Under the pieces are notes generated by a model. It searched no databases. It was given only the letters and a program-made list of their open reading frames with translations, and was not told the DNA's origin. Positions 11,190 through 21,058 of a stretch of DNA of 64,000 nt are shown piece after piece; within the stretch, counting starts at the first letter, position 1; the number at the start of each line of letters is the position of its first letter. The stretch comes from Buchnera aphidicola str. G002 (Myzus persicae) (GTDB taxonomy: Bacteria; Pseudomonadota; Gammaproteobacteria; Enterobacterales; Enterobacteriaceae). The position numbers and the translations under genes were made by a program. The stretch is taken from assembly GCF_000521565.1 (NCBI RefSeq), contig NZ_CP002701.1, positions 496,001-560,000 of the forward strand, given 5' to 3'.

Positions 11190-12260
11190 ATGAAAAAAAA
11201 AATAGTTGTAATGATATTTTTAACTTTGTTTTTTACATTTACAGTAGCTTGTATGAATGAACCTACAAATAAAGGACAGCAATATAAAAAAAAATTAATA
11301 TACAATCTGACTAGAATAAAAAAAATAAATATTGAAAATAAATTAATTAATCCAGAATCATTGTTTCTTCAAATAAATAAAATTAAAAAATCGTCACCCA
11401 GTTTATATTTTAAAAACAAAACTATTTACACTTCAATTGAAAAATGGTTAAAAAATTCTAATATAAATGAATTTTATAAATTTGGAATTAATTTATTTCA
11501 AATGAAAGGTACAGATAACTATGGAAATGTTAAAATAAGTGGATATTATACGCCTATAATAAAGGCTAGAAAAACACCACAAAAAAATTTTATTTATCCA
11601 ATATATTCAATGCCTTATAATTTTAAAAAAAAACAATATTTACCTAAAAGAAAAGAAATATATAATGGAATTTTAGATAAAAGATATATTTTAGCTTATA
11701 CTAATTCTTTGATAGATAATTTTATTATGGAAATTCAAGGAAGTGCATTTATAGATTATGAAAACAACAAACCATTAAAGTTTTTTAGCTACTCAGGTAG
11801 TAATGGATGGCCTTATAAAAGTATTGGACAAATTCTAATTAATCGTGGTGAAATAGAAAAAAAAAATATGTCTATGCAAGCTATTAAAAACTGGTGTAAA
11901 AAACACACGAATAAAGAAATAAAAAATTTATTTGAAGAAAACACATCCTTTGTTTTCTTTAAAGAAACGCAAAGAAAAGAAGTATATGGTGCAAGTTCTG
12001 TTCCATTAGTAGCTAAAACATCAATCGCAGCTGATACAAATATAATAAAAAAAGGTACTATCGTATTACTGCAAATCCCTTTACTTGATAAAAATGGTAT
12101 ATTTATTAAGAAATATGAGATGCGTCTAGTCATTGCATTAGATGTAGGTGGAGCAATTAAGGGTCAACATTTTGATTTGTATACAGGAATTGGTGAAAAA
12201 GCAGGAAAATTAGCAGGTTTTTATAATCACTACGGACATGCTTGGATATTAAAAAAATAA
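11190..12260 (+). CDS. mltA: Membrane-bound lytic murein transglycosylase A
   Basis: Outer-membrane lipoprotein that cleaves peptidoglycan glycan strands to 1,6-anhydro products. It has 356 residues (E. coli 365). There is a hydrophobic signal segment at 5-20 ending in Cys21; the residues before it (TVA) give a slightly non-standard lipobox because -3 is Thr. Family landmarks are clear: [36 protein letters not shown], and the catalytic-Asp segment [14 protein letters not shown] near the C-terminus. It is divergent from tRNA-fMet. Persistence of a wall hydrolase implies that some peptidoglycan is still made and remodelled. Confidence 0.95.
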   Translation: MKKKIVVMIFLTLFFTFTVACMNEPTNKGQQYKKKLIYNLTRIKKINIENKLINPESLFLQINKIKKSSPSLYFKNKTIYTSIEKWLKNSNINEFYKFGINLFQMKGTDNYGNVKISGYYTPIIKARKTPQKNFIYPIYSMPYNFKKKQYLPKRKEIYNGILDKRYILAYTNSLIDNFIMEIQGSAFIDYENNKPLKFFSYSGSNGWPYKSIGQILINRGEIEKKNMSMQAIKNWCKKHTNKEIKNLFEENTSFVFFKETQRKEVYGASSVPLVAKTSIAADTNIIKKGTIVLLQIPLLDKNGIFIKKYEMRLVIALDVGGAIKGQHFDLYTGIGEKAGKLAGFYNHYGHAWILKK

Positions 12261-12299
12261 ACAATTGAAAAAAATTTAACTATTAAGTCAATATAAAAA

Positions 12300-12776
12300 A
12301 TGAATATAATTCAATCAGGTATTACAGCCAAACACGCATCTATTGTAATTATCATTGCTCGATTTAATGAATTTATTAATAAAAATTTATTATTAGGAGC
12401 ATTAGATACTTTAAAAAGAATAGGTCAAGTGGAAGAAAAAAATATATTACAAATATATGTTCCTGGAACATACGAAATATCAGTAGCAGCAAGTTATATT
12501 GCCAAATCTGGTAAATATGATGCTATTATTGTAATCGGTACTATTATTAAAGGAGATACTGATCATTTTAAATATATAGCTGGTGATACCACTAGTAATC
12601 TTTTAAAAATTAGTACTCAGTATTTAATACCTATTACATTAGGTATATTAACCACAAACAGCATTGAGCAATCAATTGAAAGATCAGGTACAAAAATGGG
12701 TAATAAAGGTTCTGAAGCAGCTTTAGCTGTATTAGAAATGATTAATGTCATGAAATATTTAAAAAAAATACTATAA
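12300..12776 (+). CDS. ribH: 6,7-dimethyl-8-ribityllumazine synthase
   Basis: Condenses 5-amino-6-ribitylamino-uracil with dihydroxybutanone phosphate, the penultimate step of riboflavin synthesis, as a large icosahedral or pentameric assembly. The 158 residues match the family. The catalytic His is about residue 88 in GDTDHFKYIAG. The C-terminal ILTTNSIEQSIERSG and NKGSEAALAVLEM segments are diagnostic. Also called ribE in older naming. It stands first in a block with thiL, ribD1, ribD2 and nusB, all on the same strand. Confidence 0.96.
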   Translation: MNIIQSGITAKHASIVIIIARFNEFINKNLLLGALDTLKRIGQVEEKNILQIYVPGTYEISVAASYIAKSGKYDAIIVIGTIIKGDTDHFKYIAGDTTSNLLKISTQYLIPITLGILTTNSIEQSIERSGTKMGNKGSEAALAVLEMINVMKYLKKIL

Positions 12777-12826
12777 TTTTAAATGTATTTTATTGAATAT
12801 CTATCTTAAATATTTAACTCTCAATT

Positions 12827-13798
12827 ATGAAATATACTGAATTTGAAATTATCTCTAAATATTTTCAACGCAATCAAAAAAAAGATCTCAATGAGATAAA
12901 AGGAATTGGAGATGATAGTGCTTTAATCAAAATACCAAATAATAATGTTCTTGCAATAAGTACTGATACACTAGTTGAAGACATTCATTTTTTTAAAAAT
13001 ATAACACCTAAAGATTTAGCCTATAAAACCGTTGCAGTTAATCTTAGTGATCTTGCTGCTATGGGTGCTGATCCAAAATGGACTACATTATCTATAACCA
13101 TGCCTAAAATTAATAATATATGGTTAAAAAAATTTAGTAATAGTTTTTTTGATGTTTTAAAGGAATATAATATCAGATTAATCGGTGGAGATACTAATCG
13201 TGGTCCTTTAAGTATAACATTAAGCATTTATGGTTTAATAGAAGAAAAAGATGCATTACTAAGAAGTAATGCTCATGTAGGAGATTTAATTTATGTAACA
13301 GGAACCCTTGGAGAAAGCGCCGCAGGTCTATTTTTGCTACAAAAAAAAATATCTTTAAAAAATTCAAAGATACGAAACTATTTAATTAAAAGACACCTAC
13401 ATCCTATTCCTCGAATTTATGAAGGAAAATATCTCAAAAAAATTGCTAATGCAGCAATTGATATATCAGATGGATTGATTTCTGATTTAAATCATATATT
13501 GAAAAACAGTCAATGTGGAGCTAATGTTAATTTAAATAAATTACCTATTTCTAAAATTTTAAAAGAAAATTTTAAAAGTCACTATTACTTAAATTGGGCA
13601 CTAAGTATAGGAGAAGATTATGAATTATGTTTTACTGTGTCAAAAAAAAATGTCAAGAAACTTAATTCAAAAATAAAAAAATTTTTAGTAAGTTGTACAT
13701 GTATAGGAGAGATCACATCTCTTGAAGAAGGTTTAAATTTTTTCTATAACAACAAAAAAATATTTTTTAAAAAAGAAGGTTTTAATCACTTTAATTAA
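12827..13798 (+). CDS. thiL: Thiamine-monophosphate kinase
   Basis: ATP-dependent phosphorylation of thiamine monophosphate to thiamine diphosphate, the cofactor needed for example by Dxs encoded downstream. It has 323 residues (E. coli 325). PurM-like metal and nucleotide motifs are present: GDDSALI near 28, STDTLVEDIHF near 45-55, GGDTNRG near 122, DISDGLISDL near 210 and GEDYELCF near 262. In E. coli thiL follows nusB; here it sits between ribH and ribD. The pgpA gene that follows it in E. coli is absent. Confidence 0.96.
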   Translation: MKYTEFEIISKYFQRNQKKDLNEIKGIGDDSALIKIPNNNVLAISTDTLVEDIHFFKNITPKDLAYKTVAVNLSDLAAMGADPKWTTLSITMPKINNIWLKKFSNSFFDVLKEYNIRLIGGDTNRGPLSITLSIYGLIEEKDALLRSNAHVGDLIYVTGTLGESAAGLFLLQKKISLKNSKIRNYLIKRHLHPIPRIYEGKYLKKIANAAIDISDGLISDLNHILKNSQCGANVNLNKLPISKILKENFKSHYYLNWALSIGEDYELCFTVSKKNVKKLNSKIKKFLVSCTCIGEITSLEEGLNFFYNNKKIFFKKEGFNHFN

Positions 13799-13825
13799 AA
13801 AAATTTTATAATAGTAGATTAAAAA

Positions 13826-14269
13826 ATGAATGATATATTTTATATGAAAAGAGCAATAGAAATTAGCAAATTAGGAGTATTTACTACTTCACCTAATCCT
13901 AATGTTGGATGTGTGATTGTCCAAAAAAATAGTATTGTCGGAGAAGGATGGCATGAACAATCAGGAAAAAATCATGCAGAAGTTAATGCATTAATTATGG
14001 CTGATAAAAAAGCAAAAGGCGGAACCGCTTATATTACACTAGAACCATGCAATCATTTTGGAAAAACTCCTCCTTGTTGTGATGCACTTATTAAAGCTGG
14101 TATCAATCGGGTTGTTATATCTAGTATTGACCCTAATCCTAAAGTTTCTGGGAAAGGAATCTTATATTTAAAAAAAAATGGTATTTCTGTAACAACAGGT
14201 TTATTATCAAAAGAATCTCAAAAATGCAATAAAGGATTTTTTAAAAGAATGAAAACCGGATTACCATGA
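13826..14269 (+). CDS. ribD1: Riboflavin deaminase domain (RibD N-terminal half), separate ORF
   Basis: Diaminohydroxyphosphoribosylaminopyrimidine deaminase, second step of riboflavin synthesis. The 147 residues equal only the deaminase half of the usual bifunctional RibD (about 367 residues). The zinc site is intact: HAEVNAL near 50 and EPCNHFGKTPPCC near 73-85. The ORF ends with TGA at 14267-14269 exactly at the junction with the reductase domain. The next codons continue RibD in the same frame ([12 protein letters not shown]), so a single nonsense codon separates the halves. The deaminase domain itself looks complete and functional. Confidence 0.94.
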   Translation: MNDIFYMKRAIEISKLGVFTTSPNPNVGCVIVQKNSIVGEGWHEQSGKNHAEVNALIMADKKAKGGTAYITLEPCNHFGKTPPCCDALIKAGINRVVISSIDPNPKVSGKGILYLKKNGISVTTGLLSKESQKCNKGFFKRMKTGLP

Positions 14270-14287
14270 ATACAACTTAAATTAGCA

Positions 14288-14935
14288 ATGTCGGTAGACG
14301 GAAGAATAGCCATGAAAAATGGTGAAAGCAAATGGATTACTTCAAAATATGCACGTCAAGACGTTCAAGTATTCCGATCAAAAAGTTCAGTAATTTTAAG
14401 TAGTAGTTCTACTGTTTTGGCCGACGATTCTTTATTAAATATACGCTATGAAGAATTTGATAAAAAAACATTATCTATTTTCCCAAAAAAAATATTTCAA
14501 CATCCAATAAGAGTAATTATAGATAGCAAAAATCGTATTACACCATCACATAAAATAGTTAAAACTGAAGGCAAAATTTGGTTGATGCGACGAAAATTAG
14601 ATCAATATTTATGGCCTAAAAATATCAGTCAAATTATCACAAAAGAAGAAAATAAAAAAATTCATATTGTCTCTGTTTTAAAATTATTAGGAAAACATGA
14701 AATTAATAATGTATGGATAGAAGCAGGAAGTATACTTTCTGGTTTTTTATTAAATGAAAATTTAATTGATGAACTAATTATATACATAGCACCTAAAATT
14801 TTAGGACATGAAGCAAAACCATTATGTATACTTGATAATAAATTAAAATTACTTGATTCTCTTCTATTTAAATTTGAAGATATTTCTCAAATAGGTCCGG
14901 ATGTAAGATTAATATTATCTTCTCAAAAAAACTAA
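14288..14935 (+). CDS. ribD2: Riboflavin reductase domain (RibD C-terminal half), separate ORF
   Basis: 5-amino-6-(5-phosphoribosylamino)uracil reductase, the NADPH-dependent step after RibD1. It has 215 residues from the ATG at 14288, in the same frame as ribD1 and 18 bases after its TGA. Landmarks: MSVDGRIA at the start, [39 protein letters not shown] and [12 protein letters not shown]. No clear ribosome site precedes the ATG, so translation probably depends on coupling to ribD1 termination or on limited TGA readthrough. As I recall, other Buchnera genomes also list ribD1 and ribD2 separately. Confidence 0.93.
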   Translation: MSVDGRIAMKNGESKWITSKYARQDVQVFRSKSSVILSSSSTVLADDSLLNIRYEEFDKKTLSIFPKKIFQHPIRVIIDSKNRITPSHKIVKTEGKIWLMRRKLDQYLWPKNISQIITKEENKKIHIVSVLKLLGKHEINNVWIEAGSILSGFLLNENLIDELIIYIAPKILGHEAKPLCILDNKLKLLDSLLFKFEDISQIGPDVRLILSSQKN

Positions 14936-14963
14936 AATTATATAATCAAGAGACATTTTATTT

Positions 14964-15392
14964 ATGAAACCATCTTGTCGTAGGAAAGCTCGTGCATGTG
15001 CCTTACAAATGTTATATTCTTGGGAAATATCTCATAATAATATTAAAGAAAGTGCTGTGGAATTTCTAAAAGAAAGAAATAAAAAAAATATTGACATCAT
15101 ATATTTTTATGAATTAATCATTGGAATTACATGTGATTGTAAAAATATAGATAATTTAATGAAACCTTATTTATTTAGATCGTTAAAAGAGCTAGGACAA
15201 ATTGAAAAAGCAATTCTTAGAATTTCATTCTATGAATTATATAAAAGAAGTGATATACCTTATAAAGTATCTATTAATGAAGGAATTGAATTAGCTAAAT
15301 TGTTTGGTTCTGAAGATAGTCATAAGTTCATAAACGGTGTCTTAGATAAAGCTGCATTTAAAATGGGATATAACAAAAAAAAAATTATATGA
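14964..15392 (+). CDS. nusB: Transcription antitermination factor NusB
   Basis: All-helical protein that binds boxA RNA with NusE (S10) and promotes rRNA antitermination. It has 142 residues (E. coli 139). The [16 protein letters not shown] start and the [26 protein letters not shown]-terminal region are family hallmarks. A boxA-like element is present in the rRNA operon of this same window (49701-49717). The last codons include a run of ten A (15375-15384). It is convergent with dxs. Confidence 0.96.
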   Translation: MKPSCRRKARACALQMLYSWEISHNNIKESAVEFLKERNKKNIDIIYFYELIIGITCDCKNIDNLMKPYLFRSLKELGQIEKAILRISFYELYKRSDIPYKVSINEGIELAKLFGSEDSHKFINGVLDKAAFKMGYNKKKII

Positions 15393-15460
15393 TATTTTTT
15401 TTTCAAAAATAGTATTTATAAAATGATATATTTTTATTAAAAATTTAAATATAATTTCAA

Positions 15461-17290
15461 TTATTCTGTCAACCAAAAGAATATTTTTTTATAAATACCT
15501 TCTTCATCTAACTGATAATCATGTCTAATTTCATCCTGAGTTCCTTGCGGAATAAATTCATCTGGCAATCCAATATTTAAAACTGGTAAAGTAATTTTTT
15601 TCAACATGATAAACTCATTTACAGCACTTCCTGCTCCACCAGAAATAACACCTTCTTCAAGAGTAATAAAAAAATTATGATTAGAAGACAATTTTAAAAT
15701 CATAGATTTATCTAATGGTTTTACAAAACGCATATCAACTAGTGTTGCATTTAAATTATTAGCAGCAAAAAAAGCATTTTTCAATAAAGCACCAAAATTC
15801 AAAATAGCTATTTTTTCTCCTAATCTTTTTATAAGAGATTTTCCTAATGGAATTTTATTCATGGGCATTAACAAAGCCCCTATACCATTACCTTTAGGAT
15901 ATCTTACAGCACTTGGACCTTTATTATACATATAACCTGTATAAAGCATTTGTCGACATTCATTTTCATTACTAGGTGTCATAATTATTATGCCAGGGAT
16001 ACATCGCAAGTAGGCTAAATCAAATATTCCTTGATGAGTTTGACCATCATTACCAACAATTCCTCCTCTATCAATAGCAAATAAAACAGACAATTTTTGT
16101 AACGCAACATCATGTATAAGTTGATCATAAGCTCGTTGCAAAAAAGTAGAATAAATAGACACAACTGGTTTATAGCCACTAATGGCAAGACCGGCAGCAA
16201 AAGTAACTGCATGTTGTTCAGCTATAGCAACATCAAAATATTGACCAGGGAAAAGACGAGAAAATTTTACCATACCAGAACCTTCAGACATGGCAGGTGT
16301 AATAGCTATTAATTTTTCATCAATTTCAGCCATTTCACAAAGCCAGGAACCAAAAACATCTGAATAACTAATAGATTTTTTTGAAACTATTGAATTACTT
16401 GAAGATATTGCATGCCATTTAATAGGATCTAATTCTGCCGGAAGATAACCTTTTCCTTTTTTAGTGACAAGATGTAATAAATAAGTACCTTTTTGAGATT
16501 TTATTTTTTTTAATATATTAATAATAAAATAAATATTATGTCCATCAAATGGACCTAAATATTTTAAACCTAAATTAGAAAAGATAGTATTTAATGAAAA
16601 AAAGTTATTTTTAATCTCTACAGTTTTTAAAAACTCTTTCTTCCCAAAAAAATCTAAATTATTTGTATTTTTTTTAGTATATTTAATATTTCTTAAAAAT
16701 TTTAAATGATTATTTAATGCTCCTACATTTTTTGAAATAGACATTTGATTATCGTTTAGTATAATTAATAAATTAGATTTTAATTCTCCAGCATGATTCA
16801 TAGCTTCAAAAGCCATACCTGCTGTCATTGCGCCATCACCAATAACACAAATAGTTTTTCTATTCTTGCCTTCTTTTTCAGCGGCAATAGACATTCCCAA
16901 ACCTGCACTAATAGAAGTTGATGAATGACCAACACTTAATACATCAAATTTACTTTCTTCTCTACAAGGAAATGAGTGTAACCCATTTTTTTTTCTAATA
17001 TTTTTTATATCTTTACTTCTTCCAGTTAATATTTTATGTGGATATGCTTGATGTCCTATATCCCACAGTAAATTATCAAATGGAGTATTATAAATATAAT
17101 GCAATGCTACAGTAATTTCTACTACACCTAATCCAGATGCAAAATGTCCTTGAGAAATAGTCAGAACATCTAATAAATATTGACGCAATTCAATGCATAA
17201 TTGAGGAAGCTGATCAATAGATAAAAGTCTTAAGTTTTTTACTGAATTCGCAAAAGACAAAATGGGATATTTTTTAAAATTAAAATTCAT
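15461..17290 (-). CDS. dxs: 1-deoxy-D-xylulose-5-phosphate synthase
   Basis: Thiamine-diphosphate enzyme joining pyruvate and glyceraldehyde 3-phosphate, the entry step of the MEP isoprenoid pathway. Start chosen at the ATG at 17290 (609 residues, E. coli 620), because MNFNFKKYP aligns with the E. coli N-terminus. A longer reading from a TTG at 17317 would overlap the end of ispA. Motifs: [15 protein letters not shown], the ThDP motif from [16 protein letters not shown] to LNDNQMSIS, and the transketolase-like [13 protein letters not shown]. Cotranscribed with ispA, as in E. coli xseB-ispA-dxs, but xseB is missing. Confidence 0.95.
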   Translation of the reverse strand: MNFNFKKYPILSFANSVKNLRLLSIDQLPQLCIELRQYLLDVLTISQGHFASGLGVVEITVALHYIYNTPFDNLLWDIGHQAYPHKILTGRSKDIKNIRKKNGLHSFPCREESKFDVLSVGHSSTSISAGLGMSIAAEKEGKNRKTICVIGDGAMTAGMAFEAMNHAGELKSNLLIILNDNQMSISKNVGALNNHLKFLRNIKYTKKNTNNLDFFGKKEFLKTVEIKNNFFSLNTIFSNLGLKYLGPFDGHNIYFIINILKKIKSQKGTYLLHLVTKKGKGYLPAELDPIKWHAISSSNSIVSKKSISYSDVFGSWLCEMAEIDEKLIAITPAMSEGSGMVKFSRLFPGQYFDVAIAEQHAVTFAAGLAISGYKPVVSIYSTFLQRAYDQLIHDVALQKLSVLFAIDRGGIVGNDGQTHQGIFDLAYLRCIPGIIIMTPSNENECRQMLYTGYMYNKGPSAVRYPKGNGIGALLMPMNKIPLGKSLIKRLGEKIAILNFGALLKNAFFAANNLNATLVDMRFVKPLDKSMILKLSSNHNFFITLEEGVISGGAGSAVNEFIMLKKITLPVLNIGLPDEFIPQGTQDEIRHDYQLDEEGIYKKIFFWLTE

Positions 17291-17309
17291 CAGATGCTCA
17301 TTATAAAAT

Positions 17310-18197
17310 TTATTCAATACGTTTAATTATAAAATGTGTTAATTTTTCTAATGCATTAGTATTAAAATTCTTTTTTTTTAAACTATCTAATGCAAAAAAT
17401 GCTTTTTCATATAATTCTTTTATTCTATTTTTTGATTTTTCTATATTTGTCAAAGATGGATAAGTATATTTATTATTAATTTGATTTTTTCTTTTTTTAA
17501 AACCAATATCTTTCAAATCTAATATATCATCTTGAATTTGAAAAGCTAATCCAATAGAACTAGAAAAAATATCTAAAATTGATAGTATAGTTTTAGAAAA
17601 ATTATTTGAAGATAAATATGCTAAACGAGTAGAAGAACGTATTAAAAATGCAGTTTTATACAAATTAATATTTTCTAATTGAGATAAATTCATCTCTTTT
17701 ATTTTAGCTTCTAAATCTAACGTTTGACCTATACACATGCCAGAAGCACCAATAGCATTCGATAATTCAGAAATCATACTTATTCGTTTAAAATTAGATA
17801 CACCAGGCATTAAATCTTTTGATAAAACATTAAATGCAAGGCTTTGTAAAGCATCTCCAGCAAGTAAAGAAATATTTTCATTATATTTTATATGACAAGA
17901 AGGTTTTCCTCTTCTTAAATCATCATTATCCATGCATGGTAAATCATCATGAATTAAAGAATATGAATGAATACATTCAATAGCTGTAGAAATTACATCT
18001 AATGTAATAATATTGACCTTAAAAATTTTTCCAGTAGTATACACTAAACAAGAACGTAATCGCTTACCACCTGAAAAAATACTATATTTCATAGCTTTTA
18101 AAAGATTTGATTCTTGAAAAGGTAAATTATTTAACGTATCGGATAATTTTTTATTTACGCGATCTTGATATACCTTATATCGACTAAAAAAATCCAT
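17310..18197 (-). CDS. ispA: Farnesyl diphosphate synthase
   Basis: Chain-elongating prenyl transferase making C15 farnesyl diphosphate from IPP and DMAPP. It has 295 residues (E. coli 299). Both Mg-binding aspartate motifs are present: [15 protein letters not shown] near 84-98 and QIQDDILDL near 220. The [11 protein letters not shown] substrate motif is also visible. The product feeds the haem O side chain through CyoE (same window) and longer prenyl chains. It lies just upstream of dxs in a two-gene unit. Confidence 0.95.
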   Translation of the reverse strand: MDFFSRYKVYQDRVNKKLSDTLNNLPFQESNLLKAMKYSIFSGGKRLRSCLVYTTGKIFKVNIITLDVISTAIECIHSYSLIHDDLPCMDNDDLRRGKPSCHIKYNENISLLAGDALQSLAFNVLSKDLMPGVSNFKRISMISELSNAIGASGMCIGQTLDLEAKIKEMNLSQLENINLYKTAFLIRSSTRLAYLSSNNFSKTILSILDIFSSSIGLAFQIQDDILDLKDIGFKKRKNQINNKYTYPSLTNIEKSKNRIKELYEKAFFALDSLKKKNFNTNALEKLTHFIIKRIE

Positions 18198-18256
18198 ATT
18201 TGAATACCTATAGAAAATAGTAATTTTATAAAAAATTATAAATAATATTTATTATC

Positions 18257-19459
18257 TCATGTTTTTTTTTCTAAAAGACAATTTTTTTTACAAAAAAGAC
18301 TAAATATTAACCAAAATAAAATAATAAGTATTTCAAATAAAAACATTTGCTTAATATTTAAAAAAGTATATAACCATCCGCTACAAATACCTCCCAATGA
18401 TATACCTAAAAACTGACTAGTAGAGTACATGCTCATTATACTGCCTTTATAATTGTATAATTCTTGTTTATTCAGATGAGAAGGAAGAAATACTTCAAGA
18501 AAATTAAAAGATAGAAAAAAAACTTGTAAAGCAATAATTGAAAATAATAAATGATCAGTTGATTCTATAAAAATTATCTCTGAAAAAAAAAGAAAAATAA
18601 TAGAAATTTCAATAATATAATCTAAAACATATTTAATTTTACAATAAAATATAAATAAAAATAAAATAATAAAAGAAACTAATATAGTAAATAAATATAC
18701 TTTCCAGTGATTGTTTAAGGAAAGACCAGATAATTCAAATTGATTAGGTATTATCATAAAATTCATCATTAATAAAAAATGTAAAAAAAATATACCAATA
18801 TAAGATCTCATGAAATTTTTTTTGAAAATAAATCCTAATACTTGATTATTTAAAATATTTTTATTCTTATATGCAGTATTCTTATCAGAATATGGAAAAG
18901 TAAAAAAAACAATTATTATACAGATAATAGATAAAAATGAAGATGTCCAAAAAAGAGAAAAAAATCCAAAATATTTAACCATTAAAGGTCCAGATATCAT
19001 TGCTATTAAAAAAGAAAAAGCAAAACTAACACCTATACAAGCAATAGCTTTGACACGATTTTTTTCTTGGATTAAATCAGATAAAAAAGCCATACATACA
19101 CCTGAAATAGCTCCTGAACCTTGTAAAAATCTACCAATAATTAATCCCCAAATAGAATGAACACTAGCACAAATAATATTACCTATAAAAAATATCAAAA
19201 GACCAAATATTATAATTTTTTTACGACTAAATTTATCAGATAATATTCCAAAAGGAATTTGAAATATCACTTGAGAAATACCATAGATTCCTATTGACAA
19301 ACCTATTAAAAATTTATTTCCACCGTCTAAAAGCATACCATATTTACTTAAGACAGGAAGAATCATAAACATCCCCAACATACGTAATAAAAAAATTATA
19401 CAAAAACTTAATGTAACTTGTAATTCTGAAAAGTTCATTTTATAATTTTCCATATTCAA
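18257..19459 (-). CDS. yajR: MFS transporter, YajR family
   Basis: Inner-membrane major facilitator transporter of unknown substrate. The 400 residues contain about twelve hydrophobic segments. The family loop motif GILSDKFSRKKIIIFG lies between TM2 and TM3. E. coli YajR has about 454 residues with a cytoplasmic C-terminal YAM domain; that domain appears to be missing, since the protein ends soon after the last membrane segment. As in E. coli, it lies next to the cyo operon in the same orientation, though tusE now intervenes. Assignment rests on fold and synteny. Confidence 0.85.
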   Translation of the reverse strand: MNMENYKMNFSELQVTLSFCIIFLLRMLGMFMILPVLSKYGMLLDGGNKFLIGLSIGIYGISQVIFQIPFGILSDKFSRKKIIIFGLLIFFIGNIICASVHSIWGLIIGRFLQGSGAISGVCMAFLSDLIQEKNRVKAIACIGVSFAFSFLIAMISGPLMVKYFGFFSLFWTSSFLSIICIIIVFFTFPYSDKNTAYKNKNILNNQVLGFIFKKNFMRSYIGIFFLHFLLMMNFMIIPNQFELSGLSLNNHWKVYLFTILVSFIILFLFIFYCKIKYVLDYIIEISIIFLFFSEIIFIESTDHLLFSIIALQVFFLSFNFLEVFLPSHLNKQELYNYKGSIMSMYSTSQFLGISLGGICSGWLYTFLNIKQMFLFEILIILFWLIFSLFCKKNCLLEKKT

Positions 19460-19508
19460 TTTTTGATTAAACTTTTATCTTTAATTTAAAAATATTTTTC
19501 AAAAAACA

Positions 19509-19853
19509 ATGCATACTAAAAATAAAATTTCATACACATATGAAGAAGTTGAAAAAGATTCAGAAGGATATTTAAAGAGAACTAAAGATTGGAATATCTT
19601 ATTAGCAAAAGAAATTGCACAAAAAGAAAATATCAATTTAAATTCTGATCACTGGAAAGTGATTATTTTTATCCGAAAATTTTATTTACAATTTAATATT
19701 ACACCATCTATGAGGATGTTAATTAAAAGTATTAAAGAAAAAATAGGAAAATCTAAAAGCAATAGTATTTATCTATTTAAGCTTTTTCCTAAAGGACCAG
19801 CCGAACAAGCTAGTAAAATTGCAGGAATTCCAAAACCAGTAAAATGTTTATAA
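19509..19853 (+). CDS. tusE: Sulfur relay protein TusE
   Basis: Last sulfur carrier of the TusA-TusBCD-TusE relay that delivers persulfide to MnmA for 2-thiolation of wobble uridine in tRNAs for Lys, Glu and Gln. It has 114 residues (E. coli 109), with the diagnostic end LFPKGPAEQASKIAG...PKPVKCL. The penultimate Cys is the acceptor residue. It sits alone on the plus strand between yajR and cyoE, a place it does not occupy in E. coli. It ends 4 bases before the end of the convergent cyoE gene. Confidence 0.95.
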   Translation: MHTKNKISYTYEEVEKDSEGYLKRTKDWNILLAKEIAQKENINLNSDHWKVIIFIRKFYLQFNITPSMRMLIKSIKEKIGKSKSNSIYLFKLFPKGPAEQASKIAGIPKPVKCL

Positions 19854-19857
19854 AAAA

Positions 19858-20712
19858 TTAAAATAAAATATCTATAGATAGCAAAAAATTAAATAAAATG
19901 ACAACTACAATAGAACAATAAAATAATTGGCAAGCATTTTTTTTATTATTTTTTTCAATCTTATCACAAGATAAAAATAACCAATAAAAATTCACAATAG
20001 AAGATAAAAATAAAAATGTATAACTTAATTTACATAAAAATATTAGTAAAATACTAAAAAAAATAAAAAAAATAATATAATAGAAAATATGTTTTTTTGT
20101 CGTCACAACACCTTTTACTACAGAAAAAACCGGAATTTTAGCTTGTTCGTAGTCTCGAATTCTAAATATGGAAATGGCGTAAAAATGAGACATTTGCCAA
20201 AATATAAAAATGATAAACAATAAAATTGCAAATAAATCTATAGTATTTGTCACTGCTGTATAACCAATAATAGATGGTGTAGAACCTGAAAAACTACCAA
20301 TAAATGTTGAATAAATTGTTCTACGCTTACATAATAATGTATACAAAAAAACATAAACAAAAAATCCGAAAAGTGACAAAAACATGGTTAAATAATTTAC
20401 TGAAAAACCTAATATAGATATTCCTAGAATTCCTAAAAAAATAGAAAAGACGTACACGCATACGGGCGATAGTATTTTTTTTGATAAAACTCTATCACTC
20501 GTACGTTCCATTTTTTTATCTATATCACAATCGATTAAATTATTAAAAACACACGCAGAAGCAATAACCAAAGATGTACCTAAAACAGTATATAAAAACA
20601 AAAAAAAATTAAAAAAAGTATGCTTGGATGCGAACAAAAAACTACCTGTAATTGAAATAATATTCCCCATAATAATACCGGGTTTTATTATTTCTAAATA
20701 ATACTTTAACAT
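19858..20712 (-). CDS. cyoE: Protohaem IX farnesyltransferase (haem O synthase)
   Basis: Integral membrane prenyltransferase converting haem B to haem O for cytochrome bo3. It has 284 residues (E. coli 296) with about eight or nine membrane segments. The substrate motif [18 protein letters not shown] near 62-79 (DxxDxxxxRT) is intact, as is the second-loop region around [12 protein letters not shown]. It is the last gene of the cyoABCDE operon, 19 bases after cyoD. Its farnesyl donor comes from IspA in this window. Confidence 0.95.
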   Translation of the reverse strand: MLKYYLEIIKPGIIMGNIISITGSFLFASKHTFFNFFLFLYTVLGTSLVIASACVFNNLIDCDIDKKMERTSDRVLSKKILSPVCVYVFSIFLGILGISILGFSVNYLTMFLSLFGFFVYVFLYTLLCKRRTIYSTFIGSFSGSTPSIIGYTAVTNTIDLFAILLFIIFIFWQMSHFYAISIFRIRDYEQAKIPVFSVVKGVVTTKKHIFYYIIFFIFFSILLIFLCKLSYTFLFLSSIVNFYWLFLSCDKIEKNNKKNACQLFYCSIVVVILFNFLLSIDILF

Positions 20713-20731
20713 AGATAAAGACGTCTTAAAT

Positions 20732-21058
20732 TTAATGTAATAGCATATGGTGATTTAAATTAAACATGATCCATATAGAACCAAAAACAACAATAAAAAT
20801 TATTATAATTACAAATAATAACGCTACAATATTCCATTGTCCTTCTATAGTAGAAAAATTTAAATGTAAAAAAAACAAAAAATGAACAACAATTTGACTT
20901 ATGGCACATATTAGAATAATTATATAATTTAAATCACTAGAGAATATTTTTTGCATCACTAACAAAAATGGTAATACAGTTAATACTACAGAAAATAAAA
21001 AACCTAAAAAATAAGATTTTATTTCCTTATCAATATTTAATTGAATACGATTGTACAT
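20732..21058 (-). CDS. cyoD: Cytochrome bo3 ubiquinol oxidase subunit IV
   Basis: Small membrane subunit that helps assemble the CuB centre of cytochrome bo3. Starting at the ATG at 21058, which shares one base with the cyoC stop (TAATG), gives 108 residues with three membrane helices, the E. coli length (109). A longer reading beginning inside cyoC is unlikely. The segment [11 protein letters not shown] in the second or third helix is typical of the family. Confidence 0.94.
   Translation of the reverse strand: MYNRIQLNIDKEIKSYFLGFLFSVVLTVLPFLLVMQKIFSSDLNYIIILICAISQIVVHFLFFLHLNFSTIEGQWNIVALLFVIIIIFIVVFGSIWIMFNLNHHMLLH

Noticed and set aside
12777..12826. Possible missing gene between ribH and thiL
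   Set aside because: Only 50 bases, with no coding trace; ordinary spacer.
17291..17317. TTG start for dxs overlapping ispA
   Set aside because: The ATG at 17290 gives an N-terminus that aligns with E. coli Dxs; the extra residues align with nothing.
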